Assembly (NCBI RefSeq): GCF_000003605.2
Contig: NW_003116453.1
Span: 115,039-155,243 of the forward strand
Source: Saccoglossus kowalevskii
Lineage: Eukaryota > Hemichordata > Enteropneusta > Harrimaniidae
Direction: 5' to 3'
Length of the DNA stretch: 40,205 nucleotides
Position numbers and translations under genes: made by a program. Shown in pieces: positions 1 to 8,996 of this stretch; the stretch's first letter is position 1, and each line of letters begins with the position of its first letter. A model generated the notes under the pieces. The model ran no database searches. It was not told the origin of the DNA and saw only the letters and a list, made by a program, of their open reading frames with translations.

Positions 1-1020
1 TACACTGATGAAGCAATACTCAGACAACACAAAGAGAACAATGAATTGAAACATCAACATCAAAATTTTAAAAAGTTATGTATTGTTTTTTTTAATATTT
101 CCACTAAACATACTTACTAACATTAATATATATTACTAAAATTAATATTATCTTATGTATCTTACAAAATACATGTGATATTCGATATCACACCCAATTA
201 TCTAACACTTTATCAGCATTTTGATTGGTTCTTGGTTGGTTTGCCAAGAGTACAAAATATATTTTGGTAATAAATTGTTCAAAATACAATAAATTTGAAT
301 GTTTCTACAATATACTGATAATTTAAGACACCTGTCAATGGTCTTTTTGCTCTTTAATGTTGAATTTGTCAACATCACTATTTTCAATTCTCCTAACCCT
401 GTCTTAGCATCGCTCAGGATTCATTTCTCTAACAGGACAGTTGCTGATATCATGTGATATCACTGAGAAATTACCACAAAATGGTGCAAAAGGTTGCCAA
501 TGTGTTGCTATAACCAGAAATATCTTGACTCCATCAATGAAATATTGTTTAATTGTAGGCAATAAACTGGCAGTAATATTACCGGTATGTGTGCGTGTTC
601 AGGTATGCGAATGAGATTGGACACACTAATAAAATTAGGAGGACGCACACACAAATAACAAAAGTAATGTTACTTCTATTGATAAATAGAATATCAGATT
701 TATTAAACAAGTAGAGTAATTTTCAGATGTTCCTCAGCAAAGAGAAATTACTTTTTCCATTTAATAAATCTGTAATCATGGGTCACTCATTAGAGATCCT
801 CCATTTATCAAATTTACTGTAATTATTCTGTTAGTAGCGCGTGTGCTGAATATGCAAATGACAGAGGTGCATCAGTGGTTAATAACTCACATTTTAATCA
901 TTATATTTTAAATACAATGTTTGGTTATGTGTGCTTGTATTGTAGATACGCTTCTAATAGAGCTAACACAATATATGTATATATTTTATTTTCTATACAA
1001 GTAAAAAGGAATTTTATCAA
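1..1020. other. AT-rich non-coding stretch, no gene seen
   Basis: I see no coding frame with protein-like composition here; the open frames are short and have no recognisable family. The stretch is AT-rich with homopolymer runs and several short ATATC/GATAT palindromes, for example near 178-192 and 450-461. It lies downstream of the TLR-1 3' end and shows nothing obvious that belongs to that gene. Confidence 0.6.
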
Positions 1021-1027
1021 CTATATA

Positions 1028-1431
1028 CTATCAGAGGTACATTACTTGGGGTTTGCAACGCGCATAGTACTGTATGGTGACATCATGCCAAGACCCCATT
1101 CAAGTCTCATCTCGTAGATAGCGAGACTGATGCTACGACCTTCTGACATGACATAGGCGGTTTGTAATAAAACAATAAAACATGTATTTAATACCACATT
1201 CATAGTGAAAAAATGTAATACATCGAAAATGTACAGAAAATATAGTTATCGTAATCCGTCATCCGTGAGCAGCTATTTTGATCCACCTGGACATCTCAGT
1301 ATCCTAGTTACCTCGGGCATGCGCATTCGCATTTTTCTGAGTTGCAACGCTTATGCGAGAGCGAGATTGAAACAGGATCTTGGTTTCATGTCACCATAGT
1401 TGCAAACCCCAAGTAATATACCTCTGATACT
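1028..1431. mobile_element. Inverted-repeat (foldback/MITE-like) element, about 0.4 kb
   Basis: The left end (about 1028-1110) and the reverse complement of the right end (about 1350-1431) share TATCAGAGGTA, then a stretch reading ATTACTTGGGGTTTGCAAC, and after a short gap matching ATGGTGACAT and CCAAGA segments. The inverted repeats are therefore about 80 bp with indels. Both ends abut TATA-rich flanks, which allows a TA target duplication but does not prove one. There is no transposase-like coding, so this is probably a non-autonomous DNA element. A (TA)n run begins immediately outside the right end. Confidence 0.7.
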
Positions 1432-1453
1432 ATATATATATATATATATATAT
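1429..1453. repeat. (TA)n microsatellite
   Basis: Uninterrupted alternating TA at the outer edge of the inverted-repeat element. Confidence 0.9.
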
Positions 1454-1666
1454 TGGTATACCGGTAACTTAGAAATGTAGAACCAAACTTCACTAAACTA
1501 TACTATATATCAAATATATACATCAAAGCAGAAATATGGAAGATCATACTTCAATACACAACAGAAAAAACAATAATATACAGTAAACAAGGGTCGATAA
1601 ATAACTTTGTTGTTTGACGAGGGCAATGTTGACCATGACAGTTTTAAAAATATCTCGTATACCATT

Positions 1667-1796
1667 TTAGTGTACACGATCCATTCTAGCAGGGGCCTTC
1701 AATGTATTCTCTAATTTGACCCAAAACAACTCTTTAGCAGTTGTCCTGTCATCTTGAGGCCATTCTATGTAAGTTTTCTTTGTGAAAAACCTTTCG
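1667..1796 (-). pseudogene. Relic of a TLR C-terminus (last about 42 codons of a TIR domain)
   Basis: This segment is roughly 90% identical at DNA level to the 3' end of TLR-1 (1831-1955), counted by eye. Read on the minus strand it stays open and encodes the end of a TIR domain: KKTYIEWPQD, then box 3 as LFWVKLEN, then a DRVH ending followed by its own TAA at 1667-1669, close to where the intact paralogs stop. At one difference it agrees with TLR-2 (AKELFW) and at another with TLR-1 (PQDD), so it is not a simple copy of either. Homology ends near 1796, where an extra T also shifts the frame. It lies only 25 bp past the TLR-1 stop codon, so it probably falls within the TLR-1 3' UTR. No start or upstream domain is left; I read it as the tail of a lost or rearranged paralog. 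Confidence 0.85.
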
Positions 1797-1821
1797 TTGA
1801 AGACTATATGATATGGACATT

Positions 1822-4640
1822 TCAAACATTGTGTACACGGTCCACCCTTGAGGGGGCCTTTAATGCATTCTCCAATTTAGCCCAAAACAACTTTTTAGCA
1901 GTTGTACTGTCATCTTGAGGCCATTCTATGTAAGTTTTCTTTGTGAAAACCTTTCTCAGGATACGTGGTAACTTATTACCAACAATCGGTTCTAATAAAA
2001 TCATCACAACAACATCTCTACCATCATCAAACAGTCGATGCAATGCCATGTTCATTTCAAAATAACACCATTCACTATTTACAAAATTCTCGCTCAAAAC
2101 TAAAATAGTTTTTCTACTCTCCTGGATGCTGTCCATGATATTGTCAATGATGCATTTACCCGGAATAAAATTTTTATAATCGACACATATATTAAATTTA
2201 TATTCATCAGATTCTAAACATGGAACTAAATTTCTCAACACCCAATTCTGATCGGCACTGTTATATGAAATGAACGCGTCATATGTTTTTTCCTCTAAGT
2301 CCACAAGTTCACGGTAACCTTTGGTTTTTAAACGGAGCAGGAAACAGGCATATCGAATGTACCATCTATTATAGACAGCGACACAGACAATAATGAACAC
2401 AATTACAGCAATGCAACACAAAGCTATTATAAGAGAGATATGTCCATACGAAGCGCATTGCAAAGTATCAGAGTCAAACTGCTGCAGCAGGGTAACATCA
2501 CGCCCACCTGCGGTGGCGCACACATATAAGTAGTAGTCGATTACGTCAACAGTGCAATCTATATATAGCCAATTTCTAAACCATATTAAGTCACATGTAC
2601 AGTCCAGCGAGTTCTTGGACACATCAAATGTTCTCAATGATGGTAGATACTTTCTTCCTATCAATTCTTCCGATACGATCGAAATCTTATTATCAGTCAA
2701 CAACAACGTTTTAAGTTTGGGTTGATTCCATGCATCGGTAGAAACTAATTTAATATCATTTCTGCTTAAATCCAAAAGTCTCAAGTCATTTAAACTGCTA
2801 AATATGTTTTTTTCGAGAGAATCGATCCTATTGTTGGGAAGATGCAACTCCTGTAAATTAGGCATGGTATGAAAAAAGTTGGAATTCAAAACCATGCTAC
2901 TGTAAATAATGTGAAGTATTTGAAGTTTCGGCAAACACAGATTGTATTCAACCAGCTATTGACTATGTCAAAATATGGTGGATTTTTCAGATGTAGCTCT
3001 TTTAACGAAGTAACATTGATCAGTAATTTTAAGTCCACCGCATAACCCCCCAGCAGCACTTTTGTCAAATGTTTCAGAGACGAGAGCGATATATTGACAT
3101 TTTCCGGAGTTCTAATGAATGCATTTTCAGACAGCTCTAGAATCTCTAGTTTGGTCATGGTAGACAGGCTATGAACCACTTTGGGGAGATAGTTAAGATT
3201 GTTGCCAGACAAGTACAGCGATATTAAACTGGACAAGTTTACTAAACCGTTTAAAGTTGAATCACCAATATGCGAGTTAGCTAGACTGAGCTCCTCCAGG
3301 TTTGGAACATCCTTAAAAGTGGAATTTTTTATAACTGGATTCAGCTGGTTTCCCGACAAATGCAACTTCTTTAAACTACTCATTCCTTGCAATGTTGGTA
3401 CGGTGGACAATGAATTACTGTCAAGGTATAATTTCTCAAGTTTTGAAAGTCCCATAAATGCATTTGATTCGATGTTGATGCTAATCAGATCGTTGTTAGC
3501 CAGTGTAAGTATTCTTAGATTACTGAAGTTTAAAAACGTGTTATTCTTAATGCCGATAATATTCAAATGTCCCAAATCGAATGTCTCCATTTTTGTCATG
3601 ATGTCGGCACTTTCTTTGAAGAGATCAGGAGTGAGAAATTTACCAGCTAAACCATGGCCGTAGTTGACCATCACATAAGTAGCTCTAGGAGGATAGGCAA
3701 ACAAAGTTTTGATTCCTACTGAATCAAGCCCAAGTAGTTGATGATGAATAAAACGCTTAGTTGTGAGGTGCCTGAATGATGTTTGAGTGATGTTCAGTAA
3801 ACCGCAAGTATGCGCAAATGGTGTATTAGACGTCATACATGCATTTATAGCCACAGTTTGCAGAATTTTGTTGGAAAAATTGTCATCAAACTCCACATGA
3901 GTGAACCTACCCCCGATATAAAGTTTATTCAACGGCACAGGAGCAAGTGCGTCATTGGGAATAACTTTAAGTTTGCTCGGTGATATGTACAAAGCTCTAA
4001 GATTGGTCAGTTTTGAAAAGATTCCGCTGGGTAAACTTTCTATTAGAGTAGCGGAAAGGTTGAGCAATCTCAGATTCCTCAAGTGATCAAATGTATCTTC
4101 AGTGAACTCATTGTAACAGTTACTGCCAAGTAGCAAAGACTGTAGACTACGGAGGTGTGTAAACAACTCCTTTGTGACATTACAAACACCAGTCAATGTA
4201 AGATCCAACCTTGTTAGGTTAGTCAGACCCTTGAACACATTAGGGTGGGGATTGAAACTACAACGACTGCAGTCGCCGCCAGACTCCAAAAAGATAGCAT
4301 TTCTTGCAAGAGACAGGTTTAACAGATATCCCTGATCAGCAAAGGAATTATTCTCCATGGACATCACTGGATTATGAGACAAGTCAAGTTCCTTTAGGTG
4401 TATTAACCCTTTAAAACTTTCCTGTGTAATGTTGACTAAACCACTGTCCACTATATATAAATGGGTGATATTAGCGTCACGTGGGATTGTCTTCAAGACA
4501 GTTGAATTAACAGCTGCTGATGGCCATTTTGTAGTGTACTTCAGATAGGTACCATTGTATATTTTCCATCGGGGAATTGAATCACCCAGTAATACATCAC
4601 AGAAGAGGAAATGTAACAGTATTAGACTCCACAACGACAT
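1822..4640 (-). pseudogene. TLR-1: Toll-like receptor with a single frameshift in the LRR region
   Basis: A single-exon TLR. The first ATG of the frame is at 4640, giving a hydrophobic signal peptide (SLWSLILLHFLF) followed by the family motif WKIYNGT. LRRs (LxxLxLxxN type) fill the ectodomain. An LRR C-terminal cap (CTCDLIWFRNW with later Cys) precedes a membrane helix (SLIIALCCIAVIVFIIVC). The TIR domain runs to the stop at 1822, with box 1 YDAFISYN, BB loop NFIPGK (Pro kept), SEWC and box 3 LFWAKLEN. The frame breaks near 2935: the upstream frame runs on to a stop at 2886, while LRR-like sequence resumes in another frame with LPKLQILH. One missing base explains it and would give about 939 residues, against 937 in TLR-2. 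Both halves are otherwise clean, so this is either a very recent pseudogene or a one-base assembly error. By family it would sense microbial ligands and signal through TIR adaptors at the membrane. Confidence 0.9.
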
Positions 4641-5330
4641 GTTGACTGACACAGGACACAGAAAACAACACTGATTGTGTGAGTGTGTACGTGGTATAAA
4701 TCAAAGAGGAAGTAAAACCGAAGCCATATAAGAATATTTTTATGTTTCCTGTAGTCATACAAATAGATAAAATAGGTTGCTCAAAAAAGAAACCTGATCC
4801 AAGTCAGAAAGAAGAAATTATCCCACTTTCAGTAATTTGTAAATATCTATAAACCAGAAAGTTACAAAAACTTGTTGACAAAACTAAAATATGTAAAACT
4901 TTCATTTGCAACCACATTTTAAAAATACAATTGGGAACCAAATTTTAAGCAGTTCTTCTTCAGCCCTACTTATGTAGTTCTAAGAATGTATATTAAGCAG
5001 TTCTAAAAACCTAAATGTACATTAAACAGGAAAACCTAGTTCTCACTGTGGCCCTATTGTCAGACACTCACTAACAAGCAAACAAAAGAAGCCACCAATG
5101 CCAAAGCGGCCAGAAGAAAATTGCCCTATACTGTAATGTCATAAACAGAGGGGGATTCCCCCTCCAGGTTAAATCAAGACAAATTAATTGCACACCTCCA
5201 ATACAAGCATTTTCCACTAAAAAGTACACAATGCTTTGCTGTTCTATAAATAACACTGCTGAATTCAGATGGGTGCACATGCCCCTTCTAAAAATAAACA
5301 ACAATGATCGCAAATTATGAATTCAAACAT
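4641..5330 (-). promoter_or_regulatory. TLR 5' flank, copy A (upstream of TLR-1)
   Basis: This is the flank of TLR-1 and the reference copy of a sequence that recurs twice further upstream. Landmarks shared with the other copies are AAAATAGGTTGCTC (from 4769), CAAGTCAGAAAGAAGAAATT (from 4799), AAACCAGAAAG (from 4852) and the stretch around 5060-5120 with AAGCAAACAAAAGAAGCCAC. On the sense strand an ETS-like site lies 64-76 bases before the ATG and a TATA-like TTATATGG lies about 85 bases before it. Promoter function is inferred from position and repeated retention. Confidence 0.6.
4704..4716 (-). promoter_or_regulatory. ETS/PU.1-like site upstream of TLR-1
   Basis: The plus strand reads AAGAGGAAGTAAA, so the sense strand reads TTTACTTCCTCTT, 64-76 bases before the TLR-1 ATG. 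GAGGAAGT is the core bound by ETS factors of the PU.1/Spi class. The identical 13 bases occur upstream of TLR-2 and in the relic flank near 6030. Confidence 0.55.
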
Positions 5331-5600
5331 ATTGATTTGTAAAATAGTCTGCTCATAGAAGAAACCTGATTCAAGTCAGATATCAGAAGTTTCAATATTT
5401 TGTAAAAATCTGAAAACCAGATAGCTACAAAAAACAAAACAAAGCTAAACTTTGTAAAACTTATGAAAGCCTGGCTTTTCGAAATGTACACTCATACATA
5501 ACATACACTCAGCTTTCTGTGGCCTGTTCATCGGACACTCAGAAAGAAGCAAACAAAGAAAGCCACAAATACCATAGCATTATTGCAGCAGTTCAAAAGT
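5331..5600 (-). repeat. TLR 5' flank, copy B (no gene attached)
   Basis: This matches copy A: AAAATAGTCTGCTC (5341), GAAACCTGATTCAAGTCAGA, AAACCAGATAGCTACAAAAA and the distal part TGTGGCC...CGGACACTCAGAAAGAAGCAAACAAAGAAAGCCAC near 5519-5565, broken here only by my elision. It lacks the proximal part with the ETS-like site and any TLR coding, so it is a truncated upstream block between the TLR-1 flank and the next relic. Confidence 0.7.
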
Positions 5601-5659
5601 CCAACACCAAGCAGAGGTTTGGATTCAAATTTAAATCAACAAAGTACAGAAGGATGTAA

Positions 5660-5750
5660 CACTGTAAATTGCTTTATTTGAGATGGAATGAATTTTTGCT
5701 GAAAAGACTTTTGGGGAGTTTTGTATGGAATTTTTTTTTCACTGATTTTG
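5660..5750. mobile_element. Truncated copy of the ACTGTAAAATACTTTATTTTCGC MITE family
   Basis: From 5661 the sequence follows the left half of the family found whole at 17220, 29958 and 33401: ACTGTAAA, GGAATGAATTTTTGCTGAAAAG, TTTTGTATGGAATTT and CACTGATTTTG. The right inverted repeat is missing. It sits where homology between flank copies B and C is interrupted. Confidence 0.65.
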
Positions 5751-5764
5751 TGTTTTGCAACTAC

Positions 5765-5960
5765 TTTTGTTAATTACCAGGCCAGAATATGTTCTGATAT
5801 TAACTTCCCATAGGATTGTTTCTGTGGAATTAACAACCACTGAAGGTCTCTTAGTTGTGTACTTCATCAAATAAGTTCAAAAATTATATTTTTTTTATTG
5901 TGAAAACAAATATGGCACAAAAACGAAGAATAACACAATATTAAAACTCCACTGCAACCT
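5765..5960 (-). pseudogene. Relic of a TLR N-terminus (start codon lost)
   Basis: On the minus strand this aligns with the first about 70 codons of TLR-1 (4430-4640). Shared stretches include TGGAGT just after the start, GAAGTACAC, GTTAATTC and the reverse of TGATATTA...GGATTGT. The position of the TLR-1 ATG reads AGG here (5958-5960), and the signal peptide region carries indels and A/T runs, so it cannot encode a receptor. The match fades near 5765, and a truncated MITE lies just beyond. It is joined to its own 5' flank (copy C), so it is the 5' end of a former paralog whose body is gone. It looks older than the C-terminal relic at 1667-1796. Confidence 0.75.
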
Positions 5961-6029
5961 GTTGGTTGGCAGGACACAAGACAACATGGATTGTACTAGT
6001 GCATACCAGGTACAAGTACATGTGTATGG

Positions 6030-6042
6030 AAGAGGAAGTAAA
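6030..6042 (-). promoter_or_regulatory. ETS/PU.1-like site in the relic TLR flank
   Basis: Identical 13 bases (AAGAGGAAGTAAA on the plus strand) to the sites before TLR-1 and TLR-2, 70-82 bases before the position of the lost start codon. Confidence 0.45.
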
Positions 6043-6379
6043 ATCAGAGCAATATAAAAAAAACTTTATGATCTCTGTAGGCACTCGTACTGGATTTATA
6101 AAATAGGTCACACACAGAAAGAAAAACTTATACAAGTCAGAAAGAAGAAATTGTTCCACTATTTCAATATTTCGCAAATAACTAAAACCAGAAAGCGACA
6201 AATGAAAAAGTTGCGAAGTAACTAGACAACAAAGCTGAACTGCGATAAAACTTGCATGGTTCAATGTATGTATTACAGCAACATTTTATGAATTCATTTT
6301 TTTCATCATCATAATCACACAAAACAGTTGTAATTTAGCAGGTCGTGTTCAGTAGTACATGTACTAATATAGTTCTAGG

Positions 6380-6590
6380 TACTGTAAAATGACTAATTTT
6401 CGCTGGGTTTAAATTTCACTGATTTACCATTTTAGGCATATTCAGTGGGTTTTAAATTCACAGTTTTATCATTTAGATAATGTGTTCTATGCTAAATTTT
6501 ACATATTCACTGGGTTTTAATTTAGCACATTTTCCAGTCGGCGAAAGAAGCAAAATTAAAACCCAGTGAATAATTAACCCTTTTACAGTA
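6380..6590. mobile_element. Inverted-repeat MITE with TACTGTAAAA ends
   Basis: The element begins TACTGTAAAATGACTAATTT and ends with TTTTACAGTA. The inner termini are also inverted: CACTGGGTTTTAA-type motifs recur on both strands. It is 211 bp without coding and lies inside TLR flank copy C, so it inserted after that duplication. The terminal 10 bases equal those of the 12893/17220/29958 family, but the interior differs, so it is a subfamily or a related family. Confidence 0.7.
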
Positions 6591-6884
6591 ATTATATCTT
6601 GTACAGGCAAGCCTAGCTTTAAAAACGTATAACATACACTCAACTCATCAGGGCGTTTTTTTTTATCACTAACAAATAAAAAAGCAGAAAGCAAAGTAAA
6701 CAATAGAAGCTATAAATACCAAGGCAACCAACCAGAATGAAATAACTTACTCAACAAAAATGCATTATACTATGAAGTCACAAATAGAGTGGGAAATATT
6801 TCTTCTTTCTGTAAGTGAAGACAAAATGACTATGCCCATTCCAACATACATGTTGTTGTTTTTTTATCTTTTTTACAAACAGCA

Positions 6885-7090
6885 AATTACCAAGCAACTG
6901 TCATGAACAAAAATGATAAAAATAATTGCTAAAATTAGGGAATTTAAAATATTGTCACGAAATGAACAAATCTGACATAGACCCAACCAAGGTAACTACA
7001 ATGTACATACTAAGTACCAAAGCAATTGAGCTGCTAGTTTTCAACAAAAGAATGAGAATGTAATTGTTGACGACTTGACAGACGAATGAT
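6885..7090. repeat. Dispersed repeat related to the tandem units at 26698-27060
   Basis: This shares ACAAAAATGATAAAAAT, CTAAAATTAGGGAAT, AAATGAACAAATCTGA, CAAAGCAAT and AGTTTTCAACAA in the same order as the repeat downstream of TLR-4, and ends in GACGACTTGACAGACGA. No coding content. The type of element is uncertain; it could be an old SINE or a degraded DNA element. Confidence 0.55.
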
Positions 7091-7445
7091 ATGAACCGGT
7101 GCTGGTACCGTTAATATTCACTACGGAACCTTTGCCATTTGAGGATTTTATGCCATTTAACAAAGTATTGTGAAAGTCCCTTTTGTCTTTTATGAACTTT
7201 TTTATTTTATTTAAGTCCATGGTGTTCATTTTATAAGCCGACAGTGCCAAATTGGTGTGGCAATGTATTTGATCAAACTGCTGCAAAAATACACAAGGAA
7301 CATGCTAAACTTGTCTACTTGTGCAAATTATCAAATTAACATACATAGATTTGTACCAAAATCTGTGTTCCAAAACTCAAACCAATCCACTTTAATTAGA
7401 GTTCTTGAGATATTAGTGGAACAAGTTTTGACACACACAAACATC

Positions 7446-7493
<48 letters not shown>

Positions 7494-7494
7494 G
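7446..7494. repeat. (GACA)n microsatellite
   Basis: About twelve uninterrupted ACAG/GACA units. Open frames on both strands cross it (CLSV-type or DRQT-type repeats) and are artefacts of the repeat. Confidence 0.95.
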
Positions 7495-7693
7495 CAGACA
7501 ACAGAATGACAACACCTCTTGTTTCTGCTCTGCACACAGCAGATAAAATGGTGAAAATTTGACATTTTTACTAAAAAAATATATCAAGCATGGAAACATG
7601 ATTTGAAAAAAAAAATTAAAAAACAGATTTTTTTTTTTACAAAAATAAAATAAGTCACCACATACCCCTGAAATGTACCATACTGGCATTGGA

Positions 7694-7790
7694 TACTGTG
7701 GAATACTTTATTTTCGCTGGAATTAATTTTCGCTGAAAAGGCTTTTTGGGTGAAAATAAATTCCAAGTGAAAATAAAGTATTCTACAGTA
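7694..7790. mobile_element. Short MITE of the TACTGTNNAATACTTTATTTTCGC family
   Basis: Left end TACTGTGGAATACTTTATTT and right end, inverted, CTTTATTTTCACTTGGAATT with TTCTACAGTA at the edge. At 97 bp it is nearly a perfect foldback and is an internally deleted form of the roughly 200 bp element at 12893, 17220 and 29958. Confidence 0.85.
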
Positions 7791-7877
7791 TACTATACAG
7801 TCAATGATTAATACTGTTATAATTACACAATAGCATCTACATTTGTATATTCATGTTTAAACACTATGTAAAAGGGT

Positions 7878-8044
7878 CTTAAAGCAAGGAAGTCCTCGTC
7901 TGCGCATGCGTCAGATGGCCATAGCGTGTCATTGTTTACAAACAAGCGTTCACCACATGAGCCTTTGTGTTTTTTGCGTGTGTTGTTATTGTCGGTTGGA
8001 ACTCTATTCTCGCACGTGCGCAGGTGACGATCCTCTCGCTTTAA
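7878..8044. mobile_element. GC-richer inverted-repeat element, about 167 bp
   Basis: The ends are inverted: left TTAAAGCAAGGAAGTCCTCG then TCTGCGCATGCG, right (reverse complement) TTAAAGCGAGAGGATCGTCA then CCTGCGCACGTGCG. The interior has several CpGs, unlike the AT-rich surroundings. The TTAA at both edges could be a target duplication. No coding. I take it as a non-autonomous DNA element. Confidence 0.65.
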
Positions 8045-8996
8045 AGTATATTGGAATTGTACTGTAATAATACATGTATTAATTTAAATTTCTGATATTT
8101 TCATTGACATTTAAAGCTGATAAGAAAGATATAGGAGAAATTTTTCACAAGAAAAGCAGACTTTAAAACACCTGAGAAATCATCATCTTTACAGATTTGT
8201 GATTGTTAACTCTGAAGAATGAACACTGTTAATTTCACTTTAAAAATTCACCTATTTTAGTATGTAAATACAAGAACTGCAAACAATGAATTATGTTTTA
8301 CTTGTTATTGTAGAAGTACATTAGGCTGGGCATTGATTCATCTGATCGTTGCGGTGATCGTGTCATCCTGCATACATGGTTTTATAGCAAAGTATATTAC
8401 TGTACTTATTATTTAGAAAACGATATTTGTTTTAACATAACATGTCTGTTTGGTCGAAAAGTCCAGCATATATGTATATGTGTTAGTGGCTTACAAAATG
8501 TATACATGTGTATACTGTACATGTAGCGTACTTACTCTATTAGAAGTACACATCAACCAATAATTACATTTATAGATCAATTATTTATTTAGATCAACAA
8601 AATATGACTATCTCATTTATGTTTATATCCCATTAATGGGCAAATACGATATTATCGGTATATTATACTGGGAAATAGTGATATTTGAAACTAAACATTT
8701 ACATAAATGCTATTAGGAAACTTTCAGGCCCAACAAAATAAAAGATTTGTTTCTGACCAGCACACACATCAGGTCAGAAAGAGGTACAGTGATCTCTGCC
8801 AGGAATGAACAAAAAAACGTTAGATACAAATTGTTTTGACTTAAAATGTCATTATTTTTATGCTTGCAAGATACTTCCAAATTTGGCAAAGTTATTATAG
8901 TATATTCCAAACTATATTGTGAAGACGGTGGAAACAATGACATATGAACTCAATTACTTTGACTCATAATGTATATATGATACATGTATGGACATT
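8045..8996. other. Non-coding spacer downstream of TLR-2
   Basis: No gene seen. The final 30 bases (ATATGATA...TATGGACATTTCAAAC) match the sequence just downstream of the TLR-1 stop, so the TLR-1/TLR-2 homology extends a little into the 3' UTR and then stops. Confidence 0.6.

Larger units (their letters stand above)
5961..6870 (-). repeat. TLR 5' flank, copy C (attached to the N-terminal relic)
   Basis: This is collinear with copy A: GGACACA near the start, the ETS-like site at 6030-6042, AAAATAGGTCAC (6098), CAAGTCAGAAAGAAGAAATT (6136), AAACCAGAAAGCGACAA (6185), and distally AACATACACTCAACTC (6630) with the AGAAAGCAAAGTAAACAATAGAAGC stretch split by small differences. A separate inverted-repeat element (6380-6590) interrupts it. 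That this flank is at least as well kept as the attached coding relic is notable. Confidence 0.7.

Noticed and set aside
875-1117. 80-codon plus-strand frame
   Set aside because: It overlaps the left arm of the inverted-repeat element and has no protein-like features.
2886-2934. A short intron at the TLR-1 frameshift
   Set aside because: The two frames overlap across the site and LRR spacing is kept; there is no room for an intron and the paralogs are intronless here.
3199-3663. Plus-strand 154-codon frame inside TLR-1
   Set aside because: It is the antisense shadow of LRR coding sequence with no independent support.
7257-7689. Small frames with CLSV or DRQT repeats
   Set aside because: Produced by the (GACA)n microsatellite, not by a gene.
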